Shown here one piece after another: positions 9,836 to 22,289 of a stretch of 64,000 nt of DNA. The stretch lies in NCBI GenBank assembly GCA_036365145.1, contig JAEOAD010000015.1, positions 39,935,001-39,999,000 of the forward strand, read 5' to 3'. The notes under the pieces were generated by a model. The model had not been told where the DNA came from and made no database searches. It was given only the letters and a program-made list of their open reading frames with translations. A program made the translations under genes and the position numbers. The DNA is from Orientallactaga sibirica. Its lineage: Eukaryota > Chordata > Mammalia > Rodentia > Dipodidae. Every line of letters begins with the position of its first letter. Positions within the stretch are counted from its first letter, which is position 1.

Positions 9836-11800
9836 GATTAGAAACCATCATAGATAAGTTAAAATCTCAGGATCTTTTGAAGTCTTGCAATAACCCTTGT
9901 AACACACCAATACTGGGGTTCTGGGAACCCAATGGAGAATGGATACTAGTACAATACCTTTGTCTCATTAGTGAGGCTGTAGTCCCCATGCACCCAATGG
10001 TCCCCAATCCATACACTTTGTTAACTCAAATTGCCAAGGAGATCAAATGATTCATAATTTTATTTTTTTCCTTTTCTCTATTTTCTCTCTCTTTTTTCCC
10101 TTCCTTCTTTTATTCCTTCTTACGTGTATCAAAACTCATACTAAATAATGATTCTGGGTGGTTCACAGCTTTAGATATAAAGTATCCCTTCTTTTGTATA
10201 CCTCTACATCCTGTCAGTATCCGATTCTGAGAACCCTTCAAATCAGTCCACCCAACAGACCTGGGTAGGGCTGCCCCAAGGGTTTGGAGACAGTCCACAT
10301 CCATTCATACAGGCATCATCAAGGAACCTTTCTGAGTTTCCTCAGCCAGAAGTTAAGGTTCTAGAGTGTGTAGACAGCTTTCTCCTCTGTGCCTCAACTG
10401 AGGAAGCCTTTCAGGTAGGTAGTATGGCTTTCTATAATATTCTGGCAGAGAAGGGCTACAAGGTTTCAGATCCAAGACTCAGCTTTGCCACATCTAGCAA
10501 AATGTTTGAGTTTGATCTTATCTGAGGGAACTAAGGTTTTAGTGAAAATGGAATTGGACCCATTTCCTACTTTCCCCTTCCAAACACCTTTAAAAACCTT
10601 AGGTGCTTTTTGAGTATCAGAATCCTGCCAATTATGGGTTCCTGGGTAGGGAGAACTAGCTCTCTCCTCATCCCAGTTGGTAAAGGACACTGAGTTAGAG
10701 GGAACCCATCTCCTAATATGGGAACCCAAGGCCTGGTGAACCTTTATAAAACTAAAGTAAGCCCTGCACAAGACACCATCCCTGATCTTCCCATTGGAAA
10801 AGACAGTTAATCTGTAAATAAGGTAAAGAAGAGGGATGACTCTAGGAGTATTTACTCAGGCTAAGGTACCCACTCAATTGTCCATAGAGTATTTGAGTAA
10901 GGAATGTGATTTGGTAGCCAAAGGATGGCTGGCTTGCCTATGAGCAGTAGTTCACAGTAACCCTCTTGATCCCTGACGCCACAAAATTGACTAATAATAT
11001 ATATTCCTTATCATATGACAAGATCACTATCCACAAAGGGAAGTCTCTGGTTTATAGACAGTTGTCTCCTAGAGTAGCAGACAGTAGGACTAGAACAGTC
11101 TGCAAGCCAGCAAAAAAATTTGTTCCTCCTTAAACCCAGCTACTGTCCTCCCAGAGGAAAGGGAGACCCAGAACATGACTTTGAACAGGTTGTTCTACAG
11201 ACTTATACAGCCAAGAGATACCTTAAAGAGATCCCCTAGAGAACTTATATTGTATTCTCTTTATGGATGGCAGCTCCTTTGTGGAGCAAGGAACACAAAG
11301 GCAGGGTATGTAGTGGTGACCCATATAAAACTGTCACCTCTGCCTTCAGACATGAATACCTAGCTAACAAAACTGATCACTCTAACCAGGGTTTTTTTTT
11401 AACTAAGTAAGAACAAATATTTAATATCTATCTAGACTCCAAATATGCAGTTTGAGTCCTCCAAGCTCATGCAGCCAACTGGAAGGAAAGTCATTTATCA
11501 CAACCCAATGGTTTTCCCATAAAATATCACTGAGAGGTTAACCAGTGGTTGTCTTCAGTCTTCCTTCCAATAATACACTGCAAGGGACATAAAGGGGTAT
11601 TGATAAAGCAACTGAAGGAAATTGATTGGCATACTTAGCGGTCACATCATTGGCACAAATATCTCTAACATCTGAGGCATAGAAGCACCTTTCATTTGGA
11701 AGGATTCCCTAGGAGAAATAAGGTCGTGATATTCTCCTGCAGAAATAGAATGGGGGCTCACCAGAGGATATACCCTCCAGCCTCCAAGATGGCAGTGTCA
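9836..11800 (+). pseudogene. Class I endogenous retrovirus pol fossil (RT to RNase H)
   Basis: Read across several frames, this encodes decayed gammaretrovirus-like polymerase. The RT N-terminal region ends in an Asn-Pro-Tyr-Thr-Leu-Leu motif near 10011-10028. A YxDD-type box at about 10364-10378 reads Cys-Val-Asp-Ser, so the tyrosine and the second catalytic Asp are gone. A connection region follows. An RNase H start has a Met-Asp-Gly-Ser-Ser motif at about 11263-11277, and a basic segment near 11580-11650 recalls the C-terminal RNase H helix. Frames are broken by many stops and shifts, and a T/C-rich stretch at about 10050-10120 interrupts the RT. No flanking LTR was tied to it. It is old and non-functional. 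Confidence 0.75.
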
Positions 11801-11849
11801 GGAGCTTGTATTAAGAACATCTTTGGTTTCTGGCTGCCTGAGATGCAAG

Positions 11850-11965
11850 CCCAACCCTGGACAAGTTTCTTAACCTATTTAAATCTCAAGTTGCTGTTCA
11901 GCAGACTAAGGATTGCAACAGTACCCATCATACAGTTGTTTGAAGGTTTAGGGGAAATAATAGAT
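11850..11965 (+). mobile_element. MIR SINE relic
   Basis: The string ctggacaagtttcttaacct, followed by a 'caacagtacccatcatacagttgttt' segment, follows the MIR core order. Confidence 0.6.
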
Positions 11966-12335
11966 ACAAAATACCAGGCTCCACCTTAAGGATAGCTTTA
12001 ATGTACTTACAGATGTCTTTGAATAAGTGGTGTTCAATAAAGAGAATGAGTAAGACAAAACCTGAAGACTGAAATCCAGAACTTGACCTTCTGAAAAGAT
12101 TCCCCAACTGAGACAGACTTGCTTCCAAGTAATTCCAGCTGCACCAGCCTAAGGCTAAATGTGCTTGGGATGGAAGAGGAGAAGGAGGGGCGTAGAATGT
12201 GGGCAGAGCAGACTAACTCAACAAGCATAGAATCTGGAAGTATCCTGTCAGCCATTCACTCTCACAGTAAAATAAGCCAAGAATTTTGCTTCCATGGCAA
12301 CTGGAGGATCTTTGGTTAGGGAGTCAGAATCAGGT
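11966..12335. other. Intergenic sequence, unassigned
   Basis: Short frames exist on both strands without recognisable domains. No repeat was identified. Confidence 0.4.
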
Positions 12336-12480
12336 CCCCAGAATGAAATTTGGGGTGTGCCAGATGGTGTGGGGAGCTGAATTCCAGGCCAACCTCTGCT
12401 ATGGACTCACTGTATGATTCTGGACAAGCAGGTTTTTTTCTCATATCCTTAGACTTCCCATCTGTTCGAGGTCTCACTTT
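12336..12480 (+). mobile_element. MIR SINE relic
   Basis: The order 'gagctgaattccaggccaac', 'tgtatgattctggacaagcagg', 'cttcccatctgtt' fits a diverged MIR. Confidence 0.55.
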
Positions 12481-12671
12481 GGTCTAAGGTAAGGCTTCTT
12501 AAACTTGTTCCATTTATGATCTCTTTCTGAGCCCTCCAAAAAAGCTTGTGACTCCAGACATATAAGTATCTAAAATAGGTATACAAATCAAATGCTTACT
12601 TATAATAAATCATAAATTTATTTTAAAGCAATTATTTGGTTTACCACTTATTAAAAACAAAAACAAAAACA

Positions 12672-12914
12672 GGGGCTGGAGAGATGGCTTAGTGGTTAAG
12701 GCACTTGCCTGCAAAGCCAAAGGACCTAGGTTCAATTCCCCAGGACCCACGTAAGCCAGAAGCACAAGGTGGCGCATGCATCTGGAGTTCGTTTGCAGTG
12801 GCTGGAAGCCCTGGTGCACCAATTCTCTCTCTCTCTCTCCCCCTCTCTCTTCCTACCTCCCCCTTTCTCTCTCTCTCTCAAATAAATAAATAAAAATAAT
12901 AAAATAAATAAAAA
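12672..12914 (+). mobile_element. B2 SINE
   Basis: Near-consensus short-body B2 (ggggctggagagatggctta, ggttcaattccccaggaccc) with a CT-rich segment and A-rich tail. Confidence 0.93.
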
Positions 12915-14573
12915 CAAATTCGTATACTAATGAGATATGTGTGCTTATTTATTTTTATATGTGGAATTAAATCTTGACTGAATATTTGATATTGTAACAC
13001 AATGTTTCTCAGAGTTGACTGGTATTTTGGTTTTATAAACAATCACGTTGATTCACATCAAAATATAGTATAAAATGGCACAAATGTGTTTAAGTCCATT
13101 TCAGAAAGTGTTGAAAATTCTTTCCTAATCCAAAGCCAAAATTTATTTAATGCTGTTTTCTGCTTATTCCTCTGCCCAGGCTGCTTTGGCAGGGCTACTA
13201 TGCCTCCATCTTACTCAGAAGTCTCAAACAGAATTTTTTTTAAATCAAGCATTCTAACACAGATACAATACAAAGATATACTAACTTATTACCTACATGC
13301 TGAGAAATAAGAAATATTTAAAGTATATGTTTTCATAATTAACTTATTATACTTGTTTAAGCACAGAAAACATCTCGTGTACAGGAAAAATGATGCAATT
13401 CATAACATAGACTAGCCTTGGACCTAAGCTGAGGAGTTTCAGTCAGTGTTTGGTGATGTTGAATTGCATGGCATGAAGGAATACACAGTGCAAAGTGTAT
13501 ATGTTGTGTGTTCCAAACAAAGTTTTTAATAAATCCCAGCATGCAATGCAAGTAAGTTCTGCCAGAAATACATTGGATTCATTATGTGTCTGATGTGTGG
13601 TTAGTTTTTTGATTGCTGTGTTTTCAGAAAGAACACAATAAGCTAGTAAAATAAGTTGCCAAAGAAGAAGTAGTAGCAGGAGCAGCAGCAGCAGCAGCTA
13701 GGCTCTGAGATATTGTGTTTCATAAGATCTAATGCCTGAGGAAGACAGCAGAGGTAAACAAAATCATGGGCAGGCATCTGAAGACTGCTGGAAGAGAACA
13801 AAACTGACTTTCAGTCTTCTAAACCCCTACCACATTCTAGCTTCTGCCTAACTAATTATAGTGTTCTATACACAATGCACTTCCTCCAGGAATCCCTCCA
13901 TGAGCCCACCTCCAGTGAGACACTTAGGAATCACCAGAAGAGCACAGAAGACAAATAAACTTAGTCCTTTAGCTTGTTGCTGGTTAAGCCCATGGTACTT
14001 GTGTCCTTCTATTCTATCCTCAAGATATTTCAGCAGCTGTAGCAGCAGGCAAGATGGCTTCACACTAACCCACCCTAGAAAATTGATTAAAAAAAAAAAA
14101 AAAAACCCTTTCTTCAGGGAGCAGTCAATTCTCCTCTTTGACAAGTATGGACCACCACTACGCTTAAATTGAAGTTCCATTAAAACCTTGTCTATATCCC
14201 CCCACATTGTCTCAGTCTTACTTTTATCACTACCATGCCAAAATATCCCTTCAATAACACCCTCACACTATTGCATTTTACTGAGATTTCTTTCCAACAT
14301 TTAGCCTGTTGCATCAACCCTCCAAGGCAGGGCCTCATCTATCAACTCTTTAAGGAGCACAGCTAAGCACAGAACTTGGTGATCAACCAATATGCCTAGG
14401 ACTAAGAGTTTTCTGGGACACAGGACTTTCAATGATAAATGATAAAAATCAGGACAGTCTTGGCCACACTGGGATGGTTGGTCACCAGCTGCTCCACATT
14501 TGGATCAGAAAATGCTTATTGAAATAAATAAAGAAAAATGCATGGAAAATTTGTTAGCAAAAAAAATATTTAC
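12915..14573. other. Intergenic sequence, mostly unassigned
   Basis: About 1.65 kb with no recognised transposable element or exon. A (CAG)n-like run lies at about 13678-13699 and an A-run at 14091-14105. The two overlapping opposite frames at 13861-14207 cross that A-run and have no recognisable domain. Confidence 0.4.
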
Positions 14574-14787
14574 TGGGGAGAGATGGCTTAGTGGATAAGG
14601 AACTTGCCAAGGTTCGACTACCCAGAACCCACATAAGCCAGAAGCACAAAGTGATGCATGTGCACAAGGTCACACATGTGCACAAGGTGGCACACATGTC
14701 TGGAGTTTGACTGCAGTGGCTAGAGGCCCTGGTGAACCAATTCTCTCTCTCTCTCCCTCTCCCCCCCCCATTAAAAATTAAAATAAA
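14574..14787 (+). mobile_element. B2 SINE with internal duplication
   Basis: The B2 head (ggggagagatggcttagtgg) is followed by a body in which the cacaaggtgg/cacatgtgc block occurs about three times, a local tandem expansion within the SINE. Confidence 0.85.
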
Positions 14788-15068
14788 GGGCTGGAGAGAT
14801 GGCTTAGCAGTTAAGGCACCTGCCTCCTAAGCCTAAGAAAGCTGGTTCCAATCTCCAGCGGTTCCAATCTCCAGGTCCCACGTTTAGCCAGATGCAAAGT
14901 GATGCAAGGGCGTAATGCCGCACTTGACCACAAGAGGGCACACACATCTGGATTTTGTTTGCAGCAGCTGAGAGACTGGTGGCGCGCCCATCTCTATCTG
15001 TCTTCCTCTTCCTCTCTCTCTCTGTCTCTCTCTCCAAAAAATAAATAAATAAAATTAAATAAAATAAT
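14788..15068 (+). mobile_element. B2 SINE, long-body subtype
   Basis: It follows the previous B2 directly. It has the aagcctaag head and the block gatgcaagggcgtaatgccg of the longer subtype. The phrase ggttccaatctccag is duplicated near 14840-14870. Confidence 0.9.
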
Positions 15069-15623
15069 TTTTTAAATATGTTTTGGCCTATTTCTAATGA
15101 ATTTTCATCTCAAAGATAAAAGCCAAGAATTGGTTGTTCTTAACAACATTTGAAGAAGGCAACTCATCTGCAAAGAACAGCAAACTTTAGAAAGCATTTC
15201 TCTAGCATAATCTCTGCAGCTTCTCAGAAAACTCTGTGCGCTCATTAAAGAAGGAAACCTAATCCCCGTCTCATGAGCTACTGAGGTGAAGAGAGGTTAA
15301 CACATGGAGGAATATGCCAAACCCATGGAGGAGATGACTTGGGGTCACAAAGGTGGCATTTTATCCTATAGTGGTCTGTAATTTCAATGCCATTCCAAAC
15401 AAAATCTCAACGGGAATTTTGATGTGATTTAATAAGTTGATCCTCAACTCTTAGAGCATAGAAGACTAAGTGTAGCCAAAAGAATATTTTAAAAAATAAG
15501 AAAAAGAAAGAATAAGAATAAACTGGTCCCCATGGAGATATCAAGTTTTATTTAAATTGGGTTTGAAAAATAGTGGCACAGCGGAACAGAAAAACAAATA
15601 ATGACATTAAAACTTCACATGTG

Positions 15624-15887
15624 GACTGGCGAGATGGCTTAGTGGTTAAGGCGCCTGCTGGCTAAGCCTAAGAACCAGGTTCCAATCTCCAGGTCCCACG
15701 TTTAGCCAGATGCAAAGTGACGCAAGGGCGCAATGTCACACTTGACCACAAGGGGGTGCACGCATCTGGATTTCATTCACAGCAGCTGAGAGACTGTTGG
15801 TGCACCCATTCTCTATCTGTCTCCCTCTCCCTCTCTGTCTGTCTCTCTCTGTGTCTCCAAAAATAAATAAAATAATTTTTTAAAAAT
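15624..15887 (+). mobile_element. B2 SINE, long-body subtype, with 17-bp target duplication
   Basis: Complete long-body B2. The 17-mer ttaaaacttcacatgtg lies at 15607-15623 and 15888-15904, so both borders are exact. It inserted into the old L1. Confidence 0.96.
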
Positions 15888-16111
15888 TTAAAACTTCACA
15901 TGTGACAAAAGTAGCATTACCCATAACTAGGCATAACTTAAATATTCAATACTCATGCTGTAACCATTGATTGTTTGTGTGAAAATGGGGGAAATTAGAT
16001 CTCTATCTTATATAACACAAAAATAGAAATGAATTTTTTTAACTTTTATAAGGGAATCAGCCATAAAGGGAAAAGTTTGATGCATTTTGTCACATTAAAA
16101 ATAGTAAATTT

Positions 16112-16265
16112 GCCAGGTGTGGTGGCATACACCTGCAATCCCAGCACTTGGGAGGCAGAGGTAGGATTGCCATGAGTGTGAAGCCATCCTGAGACTACAG
16201 AGTGAATTCCAGGTCAGCCTGAGCTACAGTGAGACTCTACCTTGGGGGAAAAAAAAAAAAAAAAG
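16112..16265 (+). mobile_element. B1 SINE inside old L1
   Basis: B1 (gccaggtgtggtggcatacac ...) with an A-rich tail. The short string taaatttga recurs at both edges. Confidence 0.9.
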
Positions 16266-16299
16266 CACTGATAAATTTGACCACATTAAAATTTTAAGG

Positions 16300-16365
16300 T
16301 GGGGGACTTAGCTCACTAGGAAAGTATTTGCCTAGCATGCACAGGCAAGTTCAAGGCGCCAGACC
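16300..16365 (+). mobile_element. ID-type SINE fragment
   Basis: The sequence gggggacttagctcactagg, then tatttgcctagcatgcac, matches the tRNA-Ala-derived ID head with its A box. The B box is degraded (aagttcaaggcg). Confidence 0.7.
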
Positions 16366-17043
16366 AAGTAAGTTTCAAGTCACCCTATGGTACATATTAA
16401 GATAGTATCTTTTAAAATTGAAATTTATATATAAATATTTTTAAAAATTAAAAATCTGAGTCAAACCAAATCATAAATTTACAAGGCATGTAACTGAATG
16501 AATTACCATACAAAATATACAAAGCTCCAAAACACTGATATTCCAATAGGAAAATGTGCAAAGGATATGAAAAAAAATGACTCAAAGAAGGAAAAAATTC
16601 TCAGTGGCCAAAAACATGGGGAAATGTACAGCCTCACTATAAATCAGGGGCATGGAAATTTAATCCATAATGAGATTTCATTTCATGTTCACTAACTTAG
16701 CAAAAGTCTTCAAGTTTGAGAATACCTAGTGAGAATGTGGAGAAATGGAAGTGCTCATCTATGTCTAGTAAGAATGTATGCATGCTTCAGAGCAACAGTG
16801 GCAATGCTCCATAGAACTACAAACACATAAACCTCGCCACATGTCCAGTCCCACAGTTGCTTGCATCCCAACACAAGGCCAGAGTGCTGGGTGTTCCTTA
16901 TAACTATGTTTGTACTGGTTAAAAAAAAGAAAGAAACATCCTAACTTTCCTTCTGTAAGAAACTGAATACATATACTGAACAATCCCCAGAATGATGTGC
17001 TAGATGTTCATCACTATGTCAAATACATGACACAACAACTTCT

Positions 17044-17379
17044 TGTAGATCCCTTCACATTGCTAGGGCAAAGCACGCAAGCAAAAGCAGCTAATGGGAG
17101 TAAAGGGTTTATTTTAGCTTACAGTCTCAAGGGGAAGCTTCATGGTGGTGGGAAAAGGATGGTCCTAGAGCAGAGGCTGGACATTACCTCCTGCCACAGC
17201 CAGTGAAAAACAACAGCAAGAGCTCTGGCAATAGGGAGCTGGTCGATAACACCCCTAAGCCTGCCCCCAGTCACACACATCCTCCAGCAAGGCTCCACCT
17301 CCCAAATAGCTACCAACTTGGAACCAAGCATTCAAAACATAGGAGTTTATGGTGGGCATCTGATTCAAACCACCATACA
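17044..17379 (-). mobile_element. Class III-like solo LTR
   Basis: Collinear with the two LTRs at 50234-50584 and 51311-51656: agggtttattttagcttaca, cccccagtcacacacatcctc, ending attcaaaccaccata. The minus strand carries the AATAAACCC signal. A candidate duplication (caactt) is imperfectly placed. Confidence 0.65.
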
Positions 17380-17399
17380 ACTTAAATGAGGTAAGTTTT

Positions 17400-17640
17400 T
17401 TTTTTTTTCCAGAACTTTTGGTCCCTGGTAGATCCACTGCTTTGGACTCCAAGTGAAGCAGAGCATCACAGCAGTAGGAGCATGTGGCCAAGGAAGCTGC
17501 TCACCTACTGGCAGCCAAGAAGCACACATCTGGATTTCGTTCACAGCAGCTGAGAGACTGCTGGCACACCCATCTCTACCTGTCTCCCTCTCCCTCTCTG
17601 TCTGTCTCTCTCTCTCCAATAAATAAATAAAATAATTAAA
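17400..17640 (+). mobile_element. B2 3' half fused to unassigned sequence
   Basis: From about 17520 the text is a normal B2 3' half (acacatctggatttcgttc ... ccaataaataaataaaata). Positions 17410-17515, where the B2 head should be, hold unrelated sequence. Confidence 0.7.
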
Positions 17641-17654
17641 AAAAATTTTTTTAA

Positions 17655-17785
17655 AAGGGAGACTAATGGAGAGAGGGAGGGGATATGATGGAGTGTGGAT
17701 TTGTGAAGGGGAGTGTGGGGGAGAGGAGGGAATTATTATGGTTTATTTCTGTAAGTATGGAAGCTGTCAATAAAAAGCCAATATG
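17655..17785 (+). mobile_element. L1 3' end fragment
   Basis: The terminal L1 3' UTR (gagactaatggagagaggga ... gaagctgtcaataaaaa) is present without upstream L1 sequence. Confidence 0.85.
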
Positions 17786-17799
17786 CAAAAAACAAGATT

Positions 17800-19445
17800 T
17801 TTTATTTTAAAAAATATATATATGGGCATAAACATAAGCATTTAGAGGGCAGTCTGGTATTCATAATATATCCAGACAACAGTAGTAGTTTCCCTCTTGG
17901 GGTTTATTACCTCCCCAGCCATAGGCTTTTGACTATGTTTTCAGTACTGTGTATGAATCCTCTCCCATGGTGCAGGCCTCAAATCCAATCAGAGCAGTTG
18001 GTTTCCCCCATAACAGGTATGCCACCATTGCAACAATTGACACATTTTACCTAACTGACCACCTATATAGCTTGTGGGGTCCTCTGCTGATTAAGACCAT
18101 TGATGAGTTTTCTCCCCACAAGAGGCTGCATTGTACTTTCATGTACCATGACAACTAGTCAACAGGAAGGATGCTTCCAAATGAGCTCTAGCTTGCTTTC
18201 CCAGTGTCCTACAGCCAGAGCATGTTGTGTCTTCAGCAACACTGTCTTACTATCTAATTCCAGTGGACAACCAAGAGCTTTGGCAATACCCCATATTATT
18301 TGAAGGGTATCAGAGGCCTTCCTAACCAACAACTCTTTGGAAAGTATCCCATGGCACTGAAATTTTCTTGTAACAATTTATGGTGTCCAGACACAGTATT
18401 ATCCACCCCACAGGGTACTTCTGCCCAAACTTTCTTTTTTCACATACATATTTTTGGGCTGGAGAGATGGCTTAGCAGTTAAGGTGCCTGCCTGCTAAGC
18501 CTAAGAACATCAGTTCCAATCTCCAGGTCCCAAGTTTAGCCAGATGCAAAGTGTCACAAGGGCGCAATGCCCACAAAGGGGCACATGCATCTGGAGTTCA
18601 TTCTCAGTGGCTGAAAGGCTGCTGGCGTACCCATTCTCTATCTGTCTTACTCTCCCTCTCTCTCTCTGTCTTCCTCCAAAACAATAAAAATACATATTTT
18701 TAGCTAGTGAAGAAGTAGGTTTCCATATTGTTTATTCATAACAGGTTTAATTTTGACTAACCCTCCTCCTACTACCTCCTCCTCTTTATCCCCTCTCCTG
18801 ACCCCACTTAGTCCATTCCAGCCCCAGTATTCTGCCCTTCTACTTACATGTCTACTATACTCTCCTCTTTATGCCCTCTCTTCTTCCTCCTCCTCCATGG
18901 ACTTCTTCTAGGTTTCTGACCTCTACTACTGACTCTTACTCAAACTCACATACAAGTCTAAAAATTTGAAGCTAGGATCCACAAATGAGATAGAACATGT
19001 GGCATTTGACTTTCTGAGCCTAAGTTACCTCATTTAGTATAATCTTTTCCAGAGCTATCTATTTTCCTGCCAATTTCATAATTTCATTTGTCTTTAAAGG
19101 CAAATGTATAAAATGTTACTGTGTATATATATCACATGGTCATTATCCACTTATCAATTGATGGATCTAGGCAGGTTCCATTTCCTAGCTATTGTGAGTA
19201 GAACAGCAACAAATATTGATGGTTAAGTATCTCTATAGTCACACGTACAGTCCTTGAAGTATATGCCTAGTAGTGATATAACTGGGTATATGGTAGATCT
19301 AAGTTTGGCTGTTGCAGTAAACTCCACATTGATTTCCATAATGGCTTTACCAGTTTTAAATTCCCACCAACAATGGAGAAAGGTTCCTCTTTCCCCACAC
19401 CCTTTCCAGCATTTATTGTCATTTAATTTCTTAATGACAGCCATT
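17800..19445 (-). mobile_element. L1 3' UTR and ORF2 C-terminus, reversed
   Basis: The reverse complement matches the 3' UTR at 8130-8800 (17880-18440) and, at 19223-19444, encodes the L1 ORF2 C-terminal region. A B2 at 18452-18690 splits it, with atacatattttt on both sides. Confidence 0.85.
18452..18690 (+). mobile_element. B2 SINE inside L1
   Basis: Long-body B2 head (gggctggagagatggcttagcag). The 12-mer atacatattttt flanks it. Confidence 0.93.
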
Positions 19446-19736
19446 CACAGTCCTGGTATTTCAAAAAATCCTCAGGTCTACACTGCAAACCACTGTCCAT
19501 CACACCATGTCCATCAAGTCTGCATCCAGGGACTCCAACAACCATGACTCACATTGTCTAGTGGTCATTTTCCAAAAAAAAAAAAAAAAAAAAATCATGT
19601 TGCAAATTCAGTGAGCCCCTCTTTTCTGCATTTGTTATACTCACATAGTGCCAGATGGGCTACAAAATTTATTAATCTGGGTGGAATAAAACCTACTTTG
19701 AAGAGAATAAAAACTGCTTCAACATTCGGGCCCCCT
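19446..19736. other. Intergenic sequence with poly-A run
   Basis: A 20-base A-run at 19575-19594 ends a stretch without known repeat signature. It could be a retroposed tail, but no source was recognised. Confidence 0.4.
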
Positions 19737-19737
19737 A

Positions 19738-19938
19738 TTTTTTATTTTTTATTTATTTTAGAGAGAGGGGCAGATAGACAGAGAGAGAAAATGGGTGTTT
19801 CAGGACCCCCAGCCACTACAAACAAATTCCAGATGCATATGCCACCTGCATCTGGCTTACATGGGTACTGGGGAATCAAACCTGGGTCCTTAGGCTTCAC
19901 AGGCAAGCACCTTAACCACTAAGCAATCTTTCTAGCTC
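19738..19938 (-). mobile_element. B2 SINE with 10-bp target duplication
   Basis: A minus-strand B2 (ending cttaaccactaagcaatctttctagctc). The 10-mer cgggccccct is at 19727-19736 and 19939-19948. Confidence 0.94.
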
Positions 19939-20029
19939 CGGGCCCCCTGTTTTTAAAAGAGCATTTTCCCTGCTGTCCCAATGCTGAATAGCTGACCCAG
20001 TCTCATTGGTAATAATCTTTCAAACAACT

Positions 20030-20650
20030 GCAGCTGTAGTCTTCAGCCCAAACTTCATTTCTTTCTTGACATATCCTGCTCTCACCAGCCCATTTCTTCT
20101 AAATTCCATCCTGCTCAAGTTCTAGGGAAATGGGCAGAATGTAAAAAGCCTTTCACATCAACTGCTTATAGTCAAATCTGGACAAAGATCTTTCTTCCCC
20201 TCATAAACAAAGCCTGCACAGTCCATAATTCTTTCTCCATTTAGGTCTTTCCACTCTGACCAGAATGGTCCACCAAACTCTGCTTACAGCACTGCAAGGC
20301 ATCTCTTAGACCAAGGTTTCAAATCCTTCCATATTCTTCCTGCAAATCCGTTCCAAAAGGCCAAAAACCACACAATCAGGTTTCCAGTATCAACAACCCC
20401 ACTCCACTGATAACAATTTTCTGTTGTTTTTACCTTCTCATGGCCAGGATAAGCATCCAACCAATAGCAACTGATGGGAGAAAAGTTTTAATTTTAGCTT
20501 ACAGTCTCAAAGGGAAACTCCATGATGGTAGAGGAAAGCATGGCATGAGCAGAGGCTGGACATCACCGGTGCCACAGCAGGTGGACAACAGTAGCAAGAG
20601 AGTGAGCTAAGTCTGACAAGTGGCCACTGAAGATTGAGCAAGCTGCAGTC
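20030..20650 (-). mobile_element. Class III-like LTR element, partial (internal plus LTR)
   Basis: Positions 20030-20424 are collinear with the internal part of the element at 50234-51656 (shared: gcactgcaaggcatctctta, gaccaaggtttcaaatcctt). Positions 20425-20650 match its LTR start, then break off. It is a truncated relative of that element. Confidence 0.65.
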
Positions 20651-22289
20651 AACCTGTCACCCTTTCATTTGAGATGGATAGACATCTCGCTGATACCTTG
20701 AACTTGGCTGCACCAAGAGGGTATCCAACCAGAAAAGGGGTTGTGTACATAGAAAGTTACAATGGAAGACATAAATGTCTCCTTCAAAGTCCATCAGCCT
20801 ATGTATGACTGAAGTTATGGCAATGGATAGCACCCCAGAATTAGTAGTGTATAAGAGGAGGAGAAAAAGCCTGACAGAGTAGAAAAAGGTTTTCCTCTGA
20901 CATTTCCTATCCTCACAGAAGTCACTTGACTCAGCTCTCTCAATCACTCTGACTTGGTGTCTCGGGGGATGGATCGGTTTTTACCTAGAAGCTGACAGGG
21001 ACACAAAATTACAGTTGTGGATATACTTCTTCATAAAATCTTATTTTCATCCATCATTTTGCAACACATAATATTCTCCTGTGAAGTTGCTCACCAGCAC
21101 AGGGACATGATTTTGTCCATTTTCTAATGGGTCATGTGTCTTTTCCTTTCCAGCAACTAGTGAGAGGCCAGGAGACACGGGGTCTCCTTCAGGCATTCCA
21201 TGTACACACATATGGGCATGAGAATACACACTCATGAATCCCATCTGCAAAGCCCATGTCACATTAATTAGGGGAAGATATATCTGTTTGAATGAGGCAC
21301 AATTCTTACAGCCAGCACTTTATGGAGTGTAAATTACTCCATCTAGGTCTCAAGTAAGAGAGAAGAGAGATGGGATAAGAAACAAAATAGCTTCATCTCG
21401 TAGCTTCTGTCACCTGCCATTTGTCTCCTCTTTTCTGCTTTGGAATATTTCTACAAGCTTAACATCTGGATTTGGGAAAACTACACCAGGTGTGTTACAT
21501 TGCAGATTTTAAGTGCAAAGATTAAGGGAAAGAAAAGGCATTATAATGTACTCAGCTCTAGCAGGCCTTTCCAGGCAGCTAACTACTGTGTATGCAATCA
21601 TCCAAAGAGGGTCATGCTACTGCCCTTTGGAAGCTGAAGCACTTAGCAGTACTTGGGCTTAGGAAAGCTCCCAAAAATGTCAAGAGATTTCTCATTACCT
21701 TTGTCTCCTTGCTTGACCTGCAGCCCTGTCTTGGAAATAGCTACTGGACTCAAGCCTGACAACAGGACCTGAGAAGATTTAGCAAAAAGGCATGTGCAGA
21801 GAAGATATAAGTGAATTGAGCCAGAGAGACAGAATTCGTGGCCTGGACCATGAATGCTATGGAAATGACTGATTCAGTGGATGGGGGAACAAGTGGGAGG
21901 TGAAGAATGTGCATGGTGAGGACCAACAGCAAACTTCTGAGCCTCACTGTGCAGGGAAGATGATGGGCACTGATGGGTCCAGGGAAGGTTTCTCTCTACT
22001 TTTGAAGTGAAGAGAGCTGAATATTCTAAATCCTGAAAAGAGCAAGGTAGACAATACAGTACAAAGGGAGGGTAAGATGGACTAAGAGATGGCTATCCCA
22101 CAAGCATACATGAGGACATGCATGCCACAGTGCAGGATTGGCCATGTCCAGGTAGAACATTGGCATAAGCATTGGATATGGAAAAGGGAGGTTCTGAGGA
22201 GGCCAAAGAGAGCACTGGAACCTTCTCAGGGCAAAAGTGACAGGTCTTGGGCAGTGAAGAAGCTTCCCTGAGTGAGAGATTTTGTCAGT
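20651..22289. other. Intergenic sequence, unassigned
   Basis: About 1.6 kb with no recognised repeat, exon or simple repeat. Short frames on both strands have no recognisable domains. Confidence 0.4.

Larger units (their letters stand above)
15370..17035 (+). mobile_element. Old L1 ORF2 3' remnant, interrupted
   Basis: Segments 15370-15620, 15890-16110, 16266-16300 and 16380-17035 follow the order of mammalian L1 ORF2, from the 'ccattccaaacaaaatctc' region to the 3' end, but are much more diverged than the rodent L1 copies here. No usable frame remains. Confidence 0.65.

Noticed and set aside
12672..12760. tRNA-like A and B boxes
   Set aside because: They belong to B2, ID and B4 SINEs, which derive from tRNA genes. 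No intact tRNA cloverleaf was found in the window.
14091..14105. Poly-A run at 14091 as a processed pseudogene tail
   Set aside because: No AATAAA at the right distance, no flanking duplication and no recognisable mRNA upstream.
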